From Sphingomonas turrisvirgatae (GTDB taxonomy: Bacteria; Pseudomonadota; Alphaproteobacteria; Sphingomonadales; Sphingomonadaceae), in NCBI RefSeq assembly GCF_001721295.1, contig NZ_MDDS01000018.1, positions 1 through 63,115 on the forward strand: 63,115 bases of DNA, given 5' to 3'. The stretch's first letter is position 1; every line of letters begins with the position of its first letter. The notes below the pieces were generated by a model that was not told where the DNA came from, did not search any database, and was given only the letters and a program-made list of their open reading frames with translations. The translations under genes were made by a program, and so were the position numbers. Of this stretch, positions 45,604-54,239 are shown in pieces.

Positions 45604-45831
45604 TCAGCTCGTGCTGGCGAGCAGCAGAAGCAGGGCGACGATGGCGATGGCGACGCCCTGGAACAGGATGCGCTGCTGCATCATCTTGTTCGACTTGAGC
45701 GCAGCCTGGCTGGGCCCGGTGCCCTTCAGATCGGCTTCAGTCACCTTGAGGAACGCGACGATGCCCCGGACGAGGGCGACCACGGTCGCGATCATCGCGG
45801 CGACCAGGAGCAGGACGAGGAACAGTTTCAT
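45604..45831 (-). CDS. HIG1-domain twin-helix membrane protein
   Basis: 75 residues; two membrane helices joined by ADLKGTGPSQAALKSNKMMQQRILFQ, the HIG1-type loop. Related to respiratory-complex assembly factors. 48 bases upstream of the adenosyltransferase. Confidence 0.82.
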   Translation of the reverse strand: MKLFLVLLLVAAMIATVVALVRGIVAFLKVTEADLKGTGPSQAALKSNKMMQQRILFQGVAIAIVALLLLLASTS

Positions 45832-45887
45832 GGTGGCTTTCCAATGCGCCCCCGGCTGCGCTGCGCAGGCGGCGGCATGCCGCTTAT

Positions 45888-46733
45888 CTAGGCGCTCGTG
45901 ACGCCGAATCCAACCGGCAGTTCGCCCTGTCGCAGCGCATCGGCAAAGGCAGAGCCATCGACGCCGCGCTCGCGCAGCGCGGACAGGGTCGGCGCGCCGT
46001 GGCGCTTGGCCAGGCGCTGGCCATCGGTGCCGGCAAGCAGCGCGTGGTGGTGGTAGCGCGGCGTCGGCAGGCCGAGCAGGGCCTGGAGCAGGCGATGGAC
46101 GTGCGTGGCCGGCAGCAGATCCGCGCCGCGGACCACGTCGGTCACGCCTTGCGCCGCATCGTCGAGCGTGACGGCGAGGTGGTAAGAGGCAGGCGCGTCC
46201 TTGCGGGCGAGGACCACGTCACCATGCGCGAGCGGGTCGGCGTCGACCAGGCCGCGCCGGGAATCGTGGAAGAAGAGCGGCTGATCGACGGCCGCGAGCG
46301 CGCCTGCCATGTCGAGCCGCCAGCAATGCGGCCTGGCAAGGTCGGGCGCGGCGCGCGCGCGGCACGTGCCGGGATAGATCGCGCCTTCCGGCCCGTGCGG
46401 GGCGGTCATGCTGGCGGCGATGTCGGCGCGCGTGCAGAAACAGGGATAGAGCAGGCCGCGCGCGCGCAGATCGTCGAGCGCGGCCTGGTAGATCGGCAGC
46501 CGTTGCGACTGGAACAGCACCGCCCCGTCCCAGGCGAGGCCGAGCCAGCGCAGATCGGCGAGGATCGTCTCGACATGCTCAGGGCGCGAGCGGGTGCCGT
46601 CGATATCCTCGATCCGCAGCAGGAACCGGCCGCCGCGCGATCGCGCAAAGTCGTGCGCCTGGATCGCGGAAAAGGCGTGGCCGGCGTGGAGGCGGCCGGT
46701 GGGACTGGGAGCAAATCGGGTGACGATGGTCAT
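45888..46733 (-). CDS. gluQ: Glutamyl-Q tRNA(Asp) synthetase
   Basis: 281-residue truncated GluRS paralogue that attaches Glu to queuosine at position 34 of tRNA-Asp. RFAPSPTGRLHAGH (HIGH-type), zinc-binding CFCTRAD and QRLAKRHGA (KMSKS-like) are present; no anticodon-binding domain, as expected. Confidence 0.92.
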   Translation of the reverse strand: MTIVTRFAPSPTGRLHAGHAFSAIQAHDFARSRGGRFLLRIEDIDGTRSRPEHVETILADLRWLGLAWDGAVLFQSQRLPIYQAALDDLRARGLLYPCFCTRADIAASMTAPHGPEGAIYPGTCRARAAPDLARPHCWRLDMAGALAAVDQPLFFHDSRRGLVDADPLAHGDVVLARKDAPASYHLAVTLDDAAQGVTDVVRGADLLPATHVHRLLQALLGLPTPRYHHHALLAGTDGQRLAKRHGAPTLSALRERGVDGSAFADALRQGELPVGFGVTSA

Positions 46734-46828
46734 GCGCGCTCTTGACCGTGACTCATCCTATATGGTGTCATGACGACGTAATGCTTCGTGGCGAGGAGCG
46801 TTGGCACGATACGGACTTGAGGGGGACC

Positions 46829-47395
46829 ATGTACCATCCCGATCTGATCCGCCATCCCGATGGGTGTCCCGCCCTTGTGCTCAATGCCGACTATACGCCG
46901 CTGTCCTATTATCCGCTGAGCCTGTGGCCGTGGCAGACCGCGATCAAGGCGGTGTTCCTGGATCGAGTGGATATCGTCAGCCATTACGAGCGCGAGGTGA
47001 GAAGTCCGACCGCCGCGATCAAGCTGCCGAGCGTGATCGCGCTCAAGCAATATGTGAAGCCCTCGCAATTCCCCGCCTTTACGCGCTTCAACCTGTTCCT
47101 GCGCGACAAGTTCGAATGCCAATATTGCGGGACCGGGAAGGACCTGACCTTCGATCACGTGGTACCGCGCGCGCAGGGCGGGCGCACGACGTGGGAGAAT
47201 GTCGCGACCGCCTGTGCGCCCTGCAATCTGAAAAAGGGCGGGCGCACGCCGCGCCAGGCCGCAATGCCGCTGCACGTCGCGCCGATCCGGCCGACCAGCT
47301 GGCAGCTGCAGGAGCATGGTCGGAGCTTTCCGCCCAATTACCTGCACGAGACGTGGCGCGATTGGCTGTATTGGGACATCGAGCTGCTCGCCTGA
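46829..47395 (+). CDS. HNH endonuclease family protein
   Basis: 188 residues; HNH motif with CQYCG...LTFDHVVPRAQGG...ENVATACAPCNLKKG. Start at 46829 after GAGGGGGACC. This widely conserved single-domain form has no restriction partner here; its role is unclear. Confidence 0.88.
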   Translation: MYHPDLIRHPDGCPALVLNADYTPLSYYPLSLWPWQTAIKAVFLDRVDIVSHYEREVRSPTAAIKLPSVIALKQYVKPSQFPAFTRFNLFLRDKFECQYCGTGKDLTFDHVVPRAQGGRTTWENVATACAPCNLKKGGRTPRQAAMPLHVAPIRPTSWQLQEHGRSFPPNYLHETWRDWLYWDIELLA

Positions 47396-47455
47396 CGCGC
47401 GCCGCTCGACAATCTCACGATCGACACTAAGCCATTCGCATTCTTGGAGATTGCG

Positions 47456-49045
47456 ATGAGCGGTTTGGTGGATCGGCGGCATGTGCTGGCACTGGGCGTG
47501 GGCGGGGCGAGCGCGCTAGCGTTGCCGGGCTGGGCGCAGACGGCGAATGCTGCGCCGATCGATGCGGCAGTGGACGACATCGTCACGCGGTTCATGCGCG
47601 CCTTCGACACGCCAGGCATCGGTGTCGCCATCGTTCGCAAGGGGCAGGCGCCGTGGCTGAAGGGTTATGGCGTGCGCACACTGGGCAAGCCGGGCGCGGT
47701 CGACGCGCACACGCGGTTCGGCATCGCGTCGAACAGCAAGGCGTTCACCGCCGCGGCGATCGCCTGCCTTGTCGAGGAAAAGAAGCTGGACTGGGACGAT
47801 GCGCTGACCAAGCATCTGCCCGAGTTCAAGATGGCCGATCCGGCGGTGACCGCGATGTTCACGGTGCGCGACCTGCTGGTGCATCGCTCGGGCCTGCCGC
47901 TCGGTGCCGGCGACCTCATGTACTTTCCACGGTCAAGCGCGGACGCGGCGCAGGTGATCCGCGGGCTGCAATATCTGAAGCCGGTGCGCGGTTTTCGGAC
48001 CGGCTACGACTATGACAACATCCTCTACATCGTCGCGGGCGTGCTGATCGAGCGCGTGTCGGGGATGCGCTGGCGCGATTTCGTGCAGGCGCGGCTGCTG
48101 ACGCCGCTCGGCATGGTGGACGCGGTCCCCTCGCTCGAACTGCTGAAGACCGCCAATGTCGCCGGGCGGCATGCGCGGCTAGGACCGCCGGTGCGCGGGG
48201 TGGGGTCCTTGAAGGTCATTCAGCCCGATGAATCGCCGCTGATCGACGCCGGCGCCGGGATCAACGCGAGTGTCACGGACATCGCAAAATGGCTTGAGGC
48301 GCAGCTGGCGCAGGGCAAGCTGGCTGACGGCAAGCGGCTGTGGAGCGCGCAGAGCGCGGCCGAGATGTGGACGCCGCAAGTCATCATGTCGTCGAGCGAT
48401 GGCGGCACCGAGCTGAACCCGGCGCGCCCGGTGATCGCCGGCTATGCGCTGGGCTGGCAGGTGCAGGATTACCGGGGCAAGCGGCTGATCAGCCATTCTG
48501 GCGGCCTGTCTGGACAGGTGACGCAAACCGCGATGATCCCGTCGGCGGGCATCGGCGTCGCGGTGTTCAGCAACACCGAGGACAATGTGTCGAGCGGCAT
48601 CCGCAACGCGATCCTGGACGAGTTGCTGGGCGTCACGCCGGCCTTTGACTGGGTGGCAAGCTATGTCGCGCGCAACAAGCTGGCGCAGGAGAATGCGATC
48701 GCCTCGAACGCGGGCGGTCAGGCGCCGCCCGCGGGCAAGCCGACCCTGCCGCTCGCCAGCTATGCCGGGCGCTATCGCGACGCCTGGTATGGCGACATCG
48801 TGGTCAGCGTGCGGGGCGGGGCGCTGCACATCGATTTCGTGCCGACACCGCAATTTGCGAGCAAACTCGAGCCATGGGGGAGCGACGCGTTCCGCACGCG
48901 GATGAAGCCGGGAGCAGGCGAGGATGCGGTCGTCACGTTCGACGTGAAGGACGGGAAGGTCGCCGGCGTCACGATGAAAGCGCTCTCGCCGCTCGCGGAT
49001 TTCAGCTACGACTTCCATCATCTCGAGTTCGTGCCGGTGCGTTGA
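47456..49045 (+). CDS. Serine hydrolase, beta-lactamase/AmpC-like family
   Basis: 529 residues. A twin-arginine-like signal (DRRHVLALGVGGAS, cleavage after about residue 33), SxxK in SNSKAFT, Tyr-x-Asn in the YDYDN stretch and HSGG near 350, and a DUF3471-type C-terminal domain (about 430-529). Likely a periplasmic peptidase or esterase rather than a resistance enzyme. ATG 47456 with TTGGAG upstream. Confidence 0.88.
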   Translation: MSGLVDRRHVLALGVGGASALALPGWAQTANAAPIDAAVDDIVTRFMRAFDTPGIGVAIVRKGQAPWLKGYGVRTLGKPGAVDAHTRFGIASNSKAFTAAAIACLVEEKKLDWDDALTKHLPEFKMADPAVTAMFTVRDLLVHRSGLPLGAGDLMYFPRSSADAAQVIRGLQYLKPVRGFRTGYDYDNILYIVAGVLIERVSGMRWRDFVQARLLTPLGMVDAVPSLELLKTANVAGRHARLGPPVRGVGSLKVIQPDESPLIDAGAGINASVTDIAKWLEAQLAQGKLADGKRLWSAQSAAEMWTPQVIMSSSDGGTELNPARPVIAGYALGWQVQDYRGKRLISHSGGLSGQVTQTAMIPSAGIGVAVFSNTEDNVSSGIRNAILDELLGVTPAFDWVASYVARNKLAQENAIASNAGGQAPPAGKPTLPLASYAGRYRDAWYGDIVVSVRGGALHIDFVPTPQFASKLEPWGSDAFRTRMKPGAGEDAVVTFDVKDGKVAGVTMKALSPLADFSYDFHHLEFVPVR

Positions 49046-49051
49046 GTAAGC

Positions 49052-49069
49052 GTGTTATTGTAATAACAC
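49052..49069. promoter_or_regulatory. AT-rich perfect palindrome, possible operator
   Basis: GTGTTATTGTAATAACAC, perfect 8-bp arms around a GT centre, standing out in GC-rich surroundings. It lies 43 bases before the S9 peptidase ATG and 6 bases after the hydrolase stop. No T-run, so an operator is more likely than a terminator. Confidence 0.45.
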
Positions 49070-49111
49070 ACCAACGGAGATAGCTGTACGACTTCAACGG
49101 GAGGACTGACG

Positions 49112-51175
49112 ATGAAACGGAACATGAGCGCGCTTGCCAGAGCGAGCGCCGCACTGCTGCTGGGCGCGGCATTGATGGGCACGGCCGGCGTGACGGCGGC
49201 GCCACAGGCAGGGGGCGACAGCCTGATCCCCCGTGCGAAGATCTTCGGCAATCCCAGCCGGTCGGGCGGGCAGATCAGCCCGGACGGCAAGCATGTCAGC
49301 TGGCTGGCGCCGGTGAACGGCGTGATGAACGTGTGGGTTGCGCCGATTGGAAACCTGGCCGCCGGCAAGCCGCTGACCAAGGAAACCAAGCGCGGCCTGC
49401 AAAGCTATTTCTGGGCACCGGATGCGCAGCACATCATCTATCAGCAGGATGCCGGCGGGAACGAGAATTTTCGCATCCATTCGGTGGCGATCGCGACCGG
49501 CGCGGACATCGCGCTCACCAAGGCGGGCGACAAGGTGCGCGCGCAGATCGAGGGGGTGAGCAAGGACCGGCCCGACGTGGTGCTGGTCGGCCTGAACGAC
49601 CGCAATCCACAATTCTTCGACTTGTACGAGGTCAATTACAGGACCGGCGCGAGCAAGATGGTGATGCAGAACCCCGGATATGGCCAGTGGGTCACCGACA
49701 ATCAGCTGAAGCCGCGCTTTGCCATGAGCCAGGTGCCGGGCGGGGGCACGAAGCTGTTCCGGCTGGATGCGCAGGGCAAGGGGACCGAGGTCGCCGCGAT
49801 CGGCGTGGAGGATGCGCTGACCACCACCCCGATCGGGTTCAACAAGGACGGCAGCACCCTGTATTGGGTGGACAGCCGCGGCCGCGACAAGGCGGCGCTG
49901 GTCAAGATGGATGTCACGAGCCTGAAGACCGACGTGATCGCGGCGAGCGACCGCGCGGATATCCAGGGCCTGCTGACCGACCCGCAGACCTATGAGCCGA
50001 TCGCCTATTCGGTGAATTATCTGCGTAACGAGTGGACCCCGCTGCGTGCCGACGCGAAGGCCGATTTCGATTTCCTCAAGTCCAAGCTGCCGGGCGAGGT
50101 GAGCATCATCTCGTCCACCGATGACGGATCGAAGCTGATCGTCGCGGCGAGCGCGGCCGAACAGCCGGCGAGCGCCTATATCTATGACCGCAAGGCCAAG
50201 TCGCTCACCAAATTGTACGACACGCGGCCCGATCTTGCCGTCTACAAGCTGCGGCCGATGTGGCCGGTCGAAATTCCGACCGGCGACGGCAAGACGCTGG
50301 TCAGCTACCTGACGCTGCCCGCCGCGGCCGACGCGAACAATGACGGCAAGGCGGACAAGGCAGTGCCGATGGTGCTGTTCGTGCATGGCGGCCCGTGGGC
50401 GCGCGACGCCTATGGCTATAACAGTGCGCATCAGTGGCTGGCGGATCGCGGTTATGCCGTGCTGTCGGTCAACTATCGTGGCTCGACCGGGTTCGGGAAG
50501 GGCTTCGTCAATTCGGCGATCGGCGAATGGTCGGGCAAGATGCACCAGGACCTGATCGATGCGGTCGACTGGTCGATCAAGGGCGGGGTCACGACCAAGG
50601 ACAAGGTCGCGATCATGGGCGGATCCTATGGCGGCTATGCGACGCTGGTGGGCCTGACCTTTACCCCCGACACCTTTGCCTGCGGCGTGGATATCGTGGG
50701 GCCATCGAACCTCAAGACGCTGATGGAAAGCTTCCCGGCCTATTGGCGGCCGATCCTGGAAGGCACCTTCTACAAGCATATCGGCGATCCCGGTAAGCCC
50801 GAGGACGTGACGCGGATGATGGCGCAGTCGCCGATCAGCCGGGTCGACGCGATCAAGAAGCCGCTGCTGATCGGACAGGGCGGCAACGATCCCCGCGTGG
50901 TGAAGGCCGAAAGCGACCAGATCGTCGCGGCGATGAAGGCCAAGAAGCTGCCGGTCACCTATATCAACTATCCCGACGAGGGGCATGGCTTTGTCCGGCC
51001 GGAGAACCGCCTGAGCTTCTTCGGGATCAGTGAAGGCTTCCTGGGCAAGTGCCTGGGCGGCCGGGTGCAACCGATCGGCGACGACTTCAAGGGATCGAGC
51101 CTGCAGGTGCTGGAAGGGGCGAGCTTCGTGCCGGGGCTGGCCGAGGCGGCGCCCAAGGTGACGGCTCAGAAGTGA
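49112..51175 (+). CDS. S9 family prolyl oligopeptidase-like peptidase
   Basis: 687-residue secreted serine peptidase (signal about 1-29). N-terminal beta-propeller (about 40-400), then an alpha/beta-hydrolase domain with nucleophile GGSYGGYAT (about 505), Asp in NDPRV and His in DEGHGF. Acylaminoacyl-peptidase/dipeptidyl-peptidase-like. ATG follows GGGAGG. Confidence 0.92.
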   Translation: MKRNMSALARASAALLLGAALMGTAGVTAAPQAGGDSLIPRAKIFGNPSRSGGQISPDGKHVSWLAPVNGVMNVWVAPIGNLAAGKPLTKETKRGLQSYFWAPDAQHIIYQQDAGGNENFRIHSVAIATGADIALTKAGDKVRAQIEGVSKDRPDVVLVGLNDRNPQFFDLYEVNYRTGASKMVMQNPGYGQWVTDNQLKPRFAMSQVPGGGTKLFRLDAQGKGTEVAAIGVEDALTTTPIGFNKDGSTLYWVDSRGRDKAALVKMDVTSLKTDVIAASDRADIQGLLTDPQTYEPIAYSVNYLRNEWTPLRADAKADFDFLKSKLPGEVSIISSTDDGSKLIVAASAAEQPASAYIYDRKAKSLTKLYDTRPDLAVYKLRPMWPVEIPTGDGKTLVSYLTLPAAADANNDGKADKAVPMVLFVHGGPWARDAYGYNSAHQWLADRGYAVLSVNYRGSTGFGKGFVNSAIGEWSGKMHQDLIDAVDWSIKGGVTTKDKVAIMGGSYGGYATLVGLTFTPDTFACGVDIVGPSNLKTLMESFPAYWRPILEGTFYKHIGDPGKPEDVTRMMAQSPISRVDAIKKPLLIGQGGNDPRVVKAESDQIVAAMKAKKLPVTYINYPDEGHGFVRPENRLSFFGISEGFLGKCLGGRVQPIGDDFKGSSLQVLEGASFVPGLAEAAPKVTAQK

Positions 51176-51196
51176 TCGGGGACAACTGAGCAGCCC

Positions 51197-51230
51197 GCCC
51201 GCCGCTTTGGCTCATGGTTAAGCGGCGGGC
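51197..51230 (+). terminator. Hairpin after the S9 peptidase
   Basis: Perfect 11-bp stem (51197-51207 with 51220-51230), 12-base loop, 22 bases after the peptidase stop; only GCTTGCT follows, so termination is moderate at best. Confidence 0.6.
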
Positions 51231-51232
51231 GC

Positions 51233-51261
51233 TTGCTCCGGCTGTAATATCGGGCTAATAC
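51233..51261 (+). promoter_or_regulatory. Sigma-70-type promoter of the PBP1A gene
   Basis: TTGCTC and TAATAC hexamers 17 bases apart; the -10 ends 13 bases before ATG 51275, so the mRNA would have a very short or no leader. Confidence 0.55.
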
Positions 51262-51274
51262 AGTTAACGCCCCG

Positions 51275-53377
51275 ATGCGCTACGATACCCCTTATCCGCC
51301 CGTCGCCGATCCCATGGCGCCTCGATTTGGCGCGCCCGATCCGGCGTCGCCCCATGCTTCCTTCGACGATATGGGTGGCGGCGATCCGCCCGAGCCGCCC
51401 AAACGGCCGCGCCGCTGGTGGCTGAGCTGGCGCTGGATCAGCCGCGGGCTTGCCGCGCTGATCGTGCTGCTGATCGTGGCGGTGGCGTGGCTGATCTTCA
51501 CCGCGCCGCTCTCCAAATCGCTCGAGCCGCCGGTGCCACCGTCGATCACCTTGCTGTCGGCGGAGGGCACGCCGATCGCGCGGACCGGGGCGATCGTGGG
51601 CAAGCCGGTCGATGCGACCAGGCTGCCGCAACATGTCGTCGATGCGTTCATCGCGGTCGAGGACCGCCGCTTCCGCACGCATTGGGGGATCGATCCGCGC
51701 GGCATCGCGCGCGCCTTCTTCCACAACCTGTTCACCAGCGGCAGTTCGCAGGGCGGCAGCACGATCACGCAACAGCTGGCCAAGAATGCGTTCTTGAGCA
51801 GCAAGCGCACCATGGGCCGCAAGTTCCAGGAGGTGTTGATCGCATTCTGGCTGGAGGCGTGGTTGACCAAGGACGAGATTCTGTCGCGCTACCTCTCCAA
51901 CGTTTATTTCGGCGACAACCAGTATGGCCTGGATGCGGCCGCCCGGCACTATTTCAGCCGACCGGCGATCGACCTAACGACGGGTCAGGCGGCGATGCTG
52001 GCGGGCCTGGTCAAGGCGCCCTCGCGGCTGGCGCCGTCGGGGAACCTCAAGGGCGCGCAGGCGCGGCAGAGGGTGGTGATCGGCACGATGGTCGATGCGG
52101 GCTTGCTGACTCCGGCCGAGGCGGCGGACATCGGCCCGGCGCGGTTGCGGCTCAGCAAAAGCAAGGCGCTGCCGACCGGCACCTATTTCGCCGACTGGGT
52201 ACTGCCGCAGGCGCGCGACATGGAAGGCGAACTGACCGCTGAGCGGACCGTCACGACCACGCTGGAGACAAGGATGCAGCGCGCCGCCGAGCGGGCGGTG
52301 CGCAATGCCGGGCTGCGCGAGGCGCAAATCGCGATCGTCGCGATGCGGCCCGACGGTCGCGTCGTCGCGATGGTCGGCGGGAAGGATTACGCCAAGTCGC
52401 CGTTCAACCGCGCGACTCAGGCGCGGCGGCAACCGGGATCGACGTTCAAGCTGTTCGTGTACCTTGCCGCGCTGCGCAGTGGCATGACGCCGGATTCGAC
52501 CGTGCTGGACGAGCCGGTGACGATCGGGGAGTGGAGTCCCAGGAACAGCGACGGGCGCTATCTGGGCGAGATCACGCTGCGCCAGGCATTTGCGCGGTCG
52601 AGCAACGTCGCGGCGGCGCGGCTGACCAAGCAGGTTGGGCCGGCGGCGGTGATCCGCGCGGCGCGCGACCTTGGCATATCGACGCCGATCGCGAGCGAGG
52701 CTTCGATCGCGCTGGGCACGTCGACCGTCTCGCTGCTCGAACTGACCGCCGCCTATGCCGCGATCGCGCAGGGCGATGCGCCGGTGGTGCCGCGCGGCCT
52801 GTCGCAGACCGATGAGCCGGGCTGGTTCGACCGCATCGCCAATATCCGCCGTTCGCTGGGCCAGCGCGAACTGGAGGGGATGCGCGACCTCATGGCCGCG
52901 GCGGTGAACGAGGGCACGGGGCGCAGCGCGGCGCTGTCGGTCGAGACGTTTGGCAAGACCGGCACGACGCAGGACAATCGCGATGCGCTGTTCGTCGGCT
53001 ATGCCGAAGGGATCGTGACGGCGGTGTGGATGGGCAATGACGACAATACGCCCAATCCGGGCCTGGCCGGCGGAGGTGCGCCGGCGCGGGTGTGGCGCGA
53101 CTTCATGGCTCAGGCGCTGGGCGTCGCGGCAAAACCCAAGCCGGTAGTCGAAACGTTCGACAATGCCAGCGACGTGCTGGACGAGGGTGACGGCAATTTC
53201 ATCGACCGGCCGATCGAGATCGAGGGCAGCTTTGGCGGCCAGGGTCTGGGCGTGCGGTTGAACCCCGATGGCAGCTTCGAAATGACGCGGCCGGAGGACG
53301 ATCCCGGTTTCGACGAGCCGCCGCCCGAGCGCGACCGCCGGCGGCGCGAGCCCGTTCCGGAGGAAGACGGCTTCTAA
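51275..53377 (+). CDS. Penicillin-binding protein 1A family
   Basis: 700-residue class A peptidoglycan synthase. Pro-rich cytoplasmic N-terminus, membrane helix (about 57-76), GT51 domain with VEDRRF (about 127) and GGSTITQQLAKN, transpeptidase domain with STFK (about 388), SSN and KTGTTQ (about 560). Long acidic/Arg-rich C-terminal tail. Upstream of an L,D-transpeptidase gene. Confidence 0.94.
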   Translation: MRYDTPYPPVADPMAPRFGAPDPASPHASFDDMGGGDPPEPPKRPRRWWLSWRWISRGLAALIVLLIVAVAWLIFTAPLSKSLEPPVPPSITLLSAEGTPIARTGAIVGKPVDATRLPQHVVDAFIAVEDRRFRTHWGIDPRGIARAFFHNLFTSGSSQGGSTITQQLAKNAFLSSKRTMGRKFQEVLIAFWLEAWLTKDEILSRYLSNVYFGDNQYGLDAAARHYFSRPAIDLTTGQAAMLAGLVKAPSRLAPSGNLKGAQARQRVVIGTMVDAGLLTPAEAADIGPARLRLSKSKALPTGTYFADWVLPQARDMEGELTAERTVTTTLETRMQRAAERAVRNAGLREAQIAIVAMRPDGRVVAMVGGKDYAKSPFNRATQARRQPGSTFKLFVYLAALRSGMTPDSTVLDEPVTIGEWSPRNSDGRYLGEITLRQAFARSSNVAAARLTKQVGPAAVIRAARDLGISTPIASEASIALGTSTVSLLELTAAYAAIAQGDAPVVPRGLSQTDEPGWFDRIANIRRSLGQRELEGMRDLMAAAVNEGTGRSAALSVETFGKTGTTQDNRDALFVGYAEGIVTAVWMGNDDNTPNPGLAGGGAPARVWRDFMAQALGVAAKPKPVVETFDNASDVLDEGDGNFIDRPIEIEGSFGGQGLGVRLNPDGSFEMTRPEDDPGFDEPPPERDRRRREPVPEEDGF

Positions 53378-53471
53378 CCGCATTCGTTAGCACGCGCCGG
53401 CCATGTCCCCGGGTGGGACGGACGAAATTGACGGCTGGTCAGCGCTAGTGGTGCGCGCGAGATACAATCGC

Positions 53472-54203
53472 ATGTGGAACTGGAATCGCTTCAGGCTGTC
53501 GCGTGCCGGACTGGCAGTGAGCGGCATTGCCGCCGCGATCGTGCTGGCGGCGAGCGGTGGCGCGCTGATCGCGTCGGGCGGGCGCGATGCGCCCACCGCC
53601 ACGCACGCGGTCGCCAAGCAGCCCGTCCTCGCGCAGCCGGTCAGCACGCGACCGGCCCGAACGCCTGCCCTGCCGCAGCCTGCGCCGGGCAAGGTCGCTG
53701 CTGCGCCTGCGCTGCGGGAGACCCCCGCCACCCCCGAACCGCTGGTGGTCAAGCGCGTGCTGCCGATCGATGGGCCGATCCGCTTCGGCAGCTATTTCTG
53801 GGATACGCAAGGGGTGCCTGCCGACGGCCCGCTCGTGATCACGGTCGATCTGGAAGCGCAGACCTTGTCGGTGTTTCGCGATGGGTACGAGATCGGCGCC
53901 ACGGCGATCCTCTATGGCGCGGACTCCCATCCGACACCGCTCGGCCAGCACAAGATCACGCAGAAGAAGGTGCACCACATCTCGAACCTGTATGGCGCGC
54001 CGATGCCTTACATGATGCGGCTGACCAATGACGGCGTGGCGATCCATGCGTCGGCGAAGATCGATGCCCGCTATGCCACGCATGGTTGCATCGGCGTGCC
54101 GCTGGCCTTTGCAAAGCTCTTGTTCGCGCAGGCCAGGCTGGGCGATCGGGTGATCATCACGCGCGGCAAGCGGCTGGGGCTGGGCGGGGCGATCACGAGC
54201 TAG
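53472..54203 (+). CDS. L,D-transpeptidase (YkuD)
   Basis: 243 residues: N-terminal membrane anchor, Pro/Ala linker, then a YkuD domain with the catalytic Cys in HGCIGVP (usually HGCIRM) and an upstream His in IHASAK. Makes or modifies 3-3 crosslinks or anchors proteins to peptidoglycan. Gap of 94 bases from PBP1A; the start at 53472 begins the anchor. Confidence 0.9.
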   Translation: MWNWNRFRLSRAGLAVSGIAAAIVLAASGGALIASGGRDAPTATHAVAKQPVLAQPVSTRPARTPALPQPAPGKVAAAPALRETPATPEPLVVKRVLPIDGPIRFGSYFWDTQGVPADGPLVITVDLEAQTLSVFRDGYEIGATAILYGADSHPTPLGQHKITQKKVHHISNLYGAPMPYMMRLTNDGVAIHASAKIDARYATHGCIGVPLAFAKLLFAQARLGDRVIITRGKRLGLGGAITS

Positions 54204-54239
54204 GCTTGTGCCGGGCCTGCGTAACGCTAAGTCAGCGCG

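Noticed and set aside
47456..49045. Antibiotic-resistance beta-lactamase
   Set aside because: SxxK family membership alone is not resistance; the DUF3471 tail and peptidase neighbour suggest a peptidase or esterase.
49094..51070. 658-residue minus-strand open frame opposite the S9 peptidase
   Set aside because: Antisense shadow of a gene with intact catalytic motifs.
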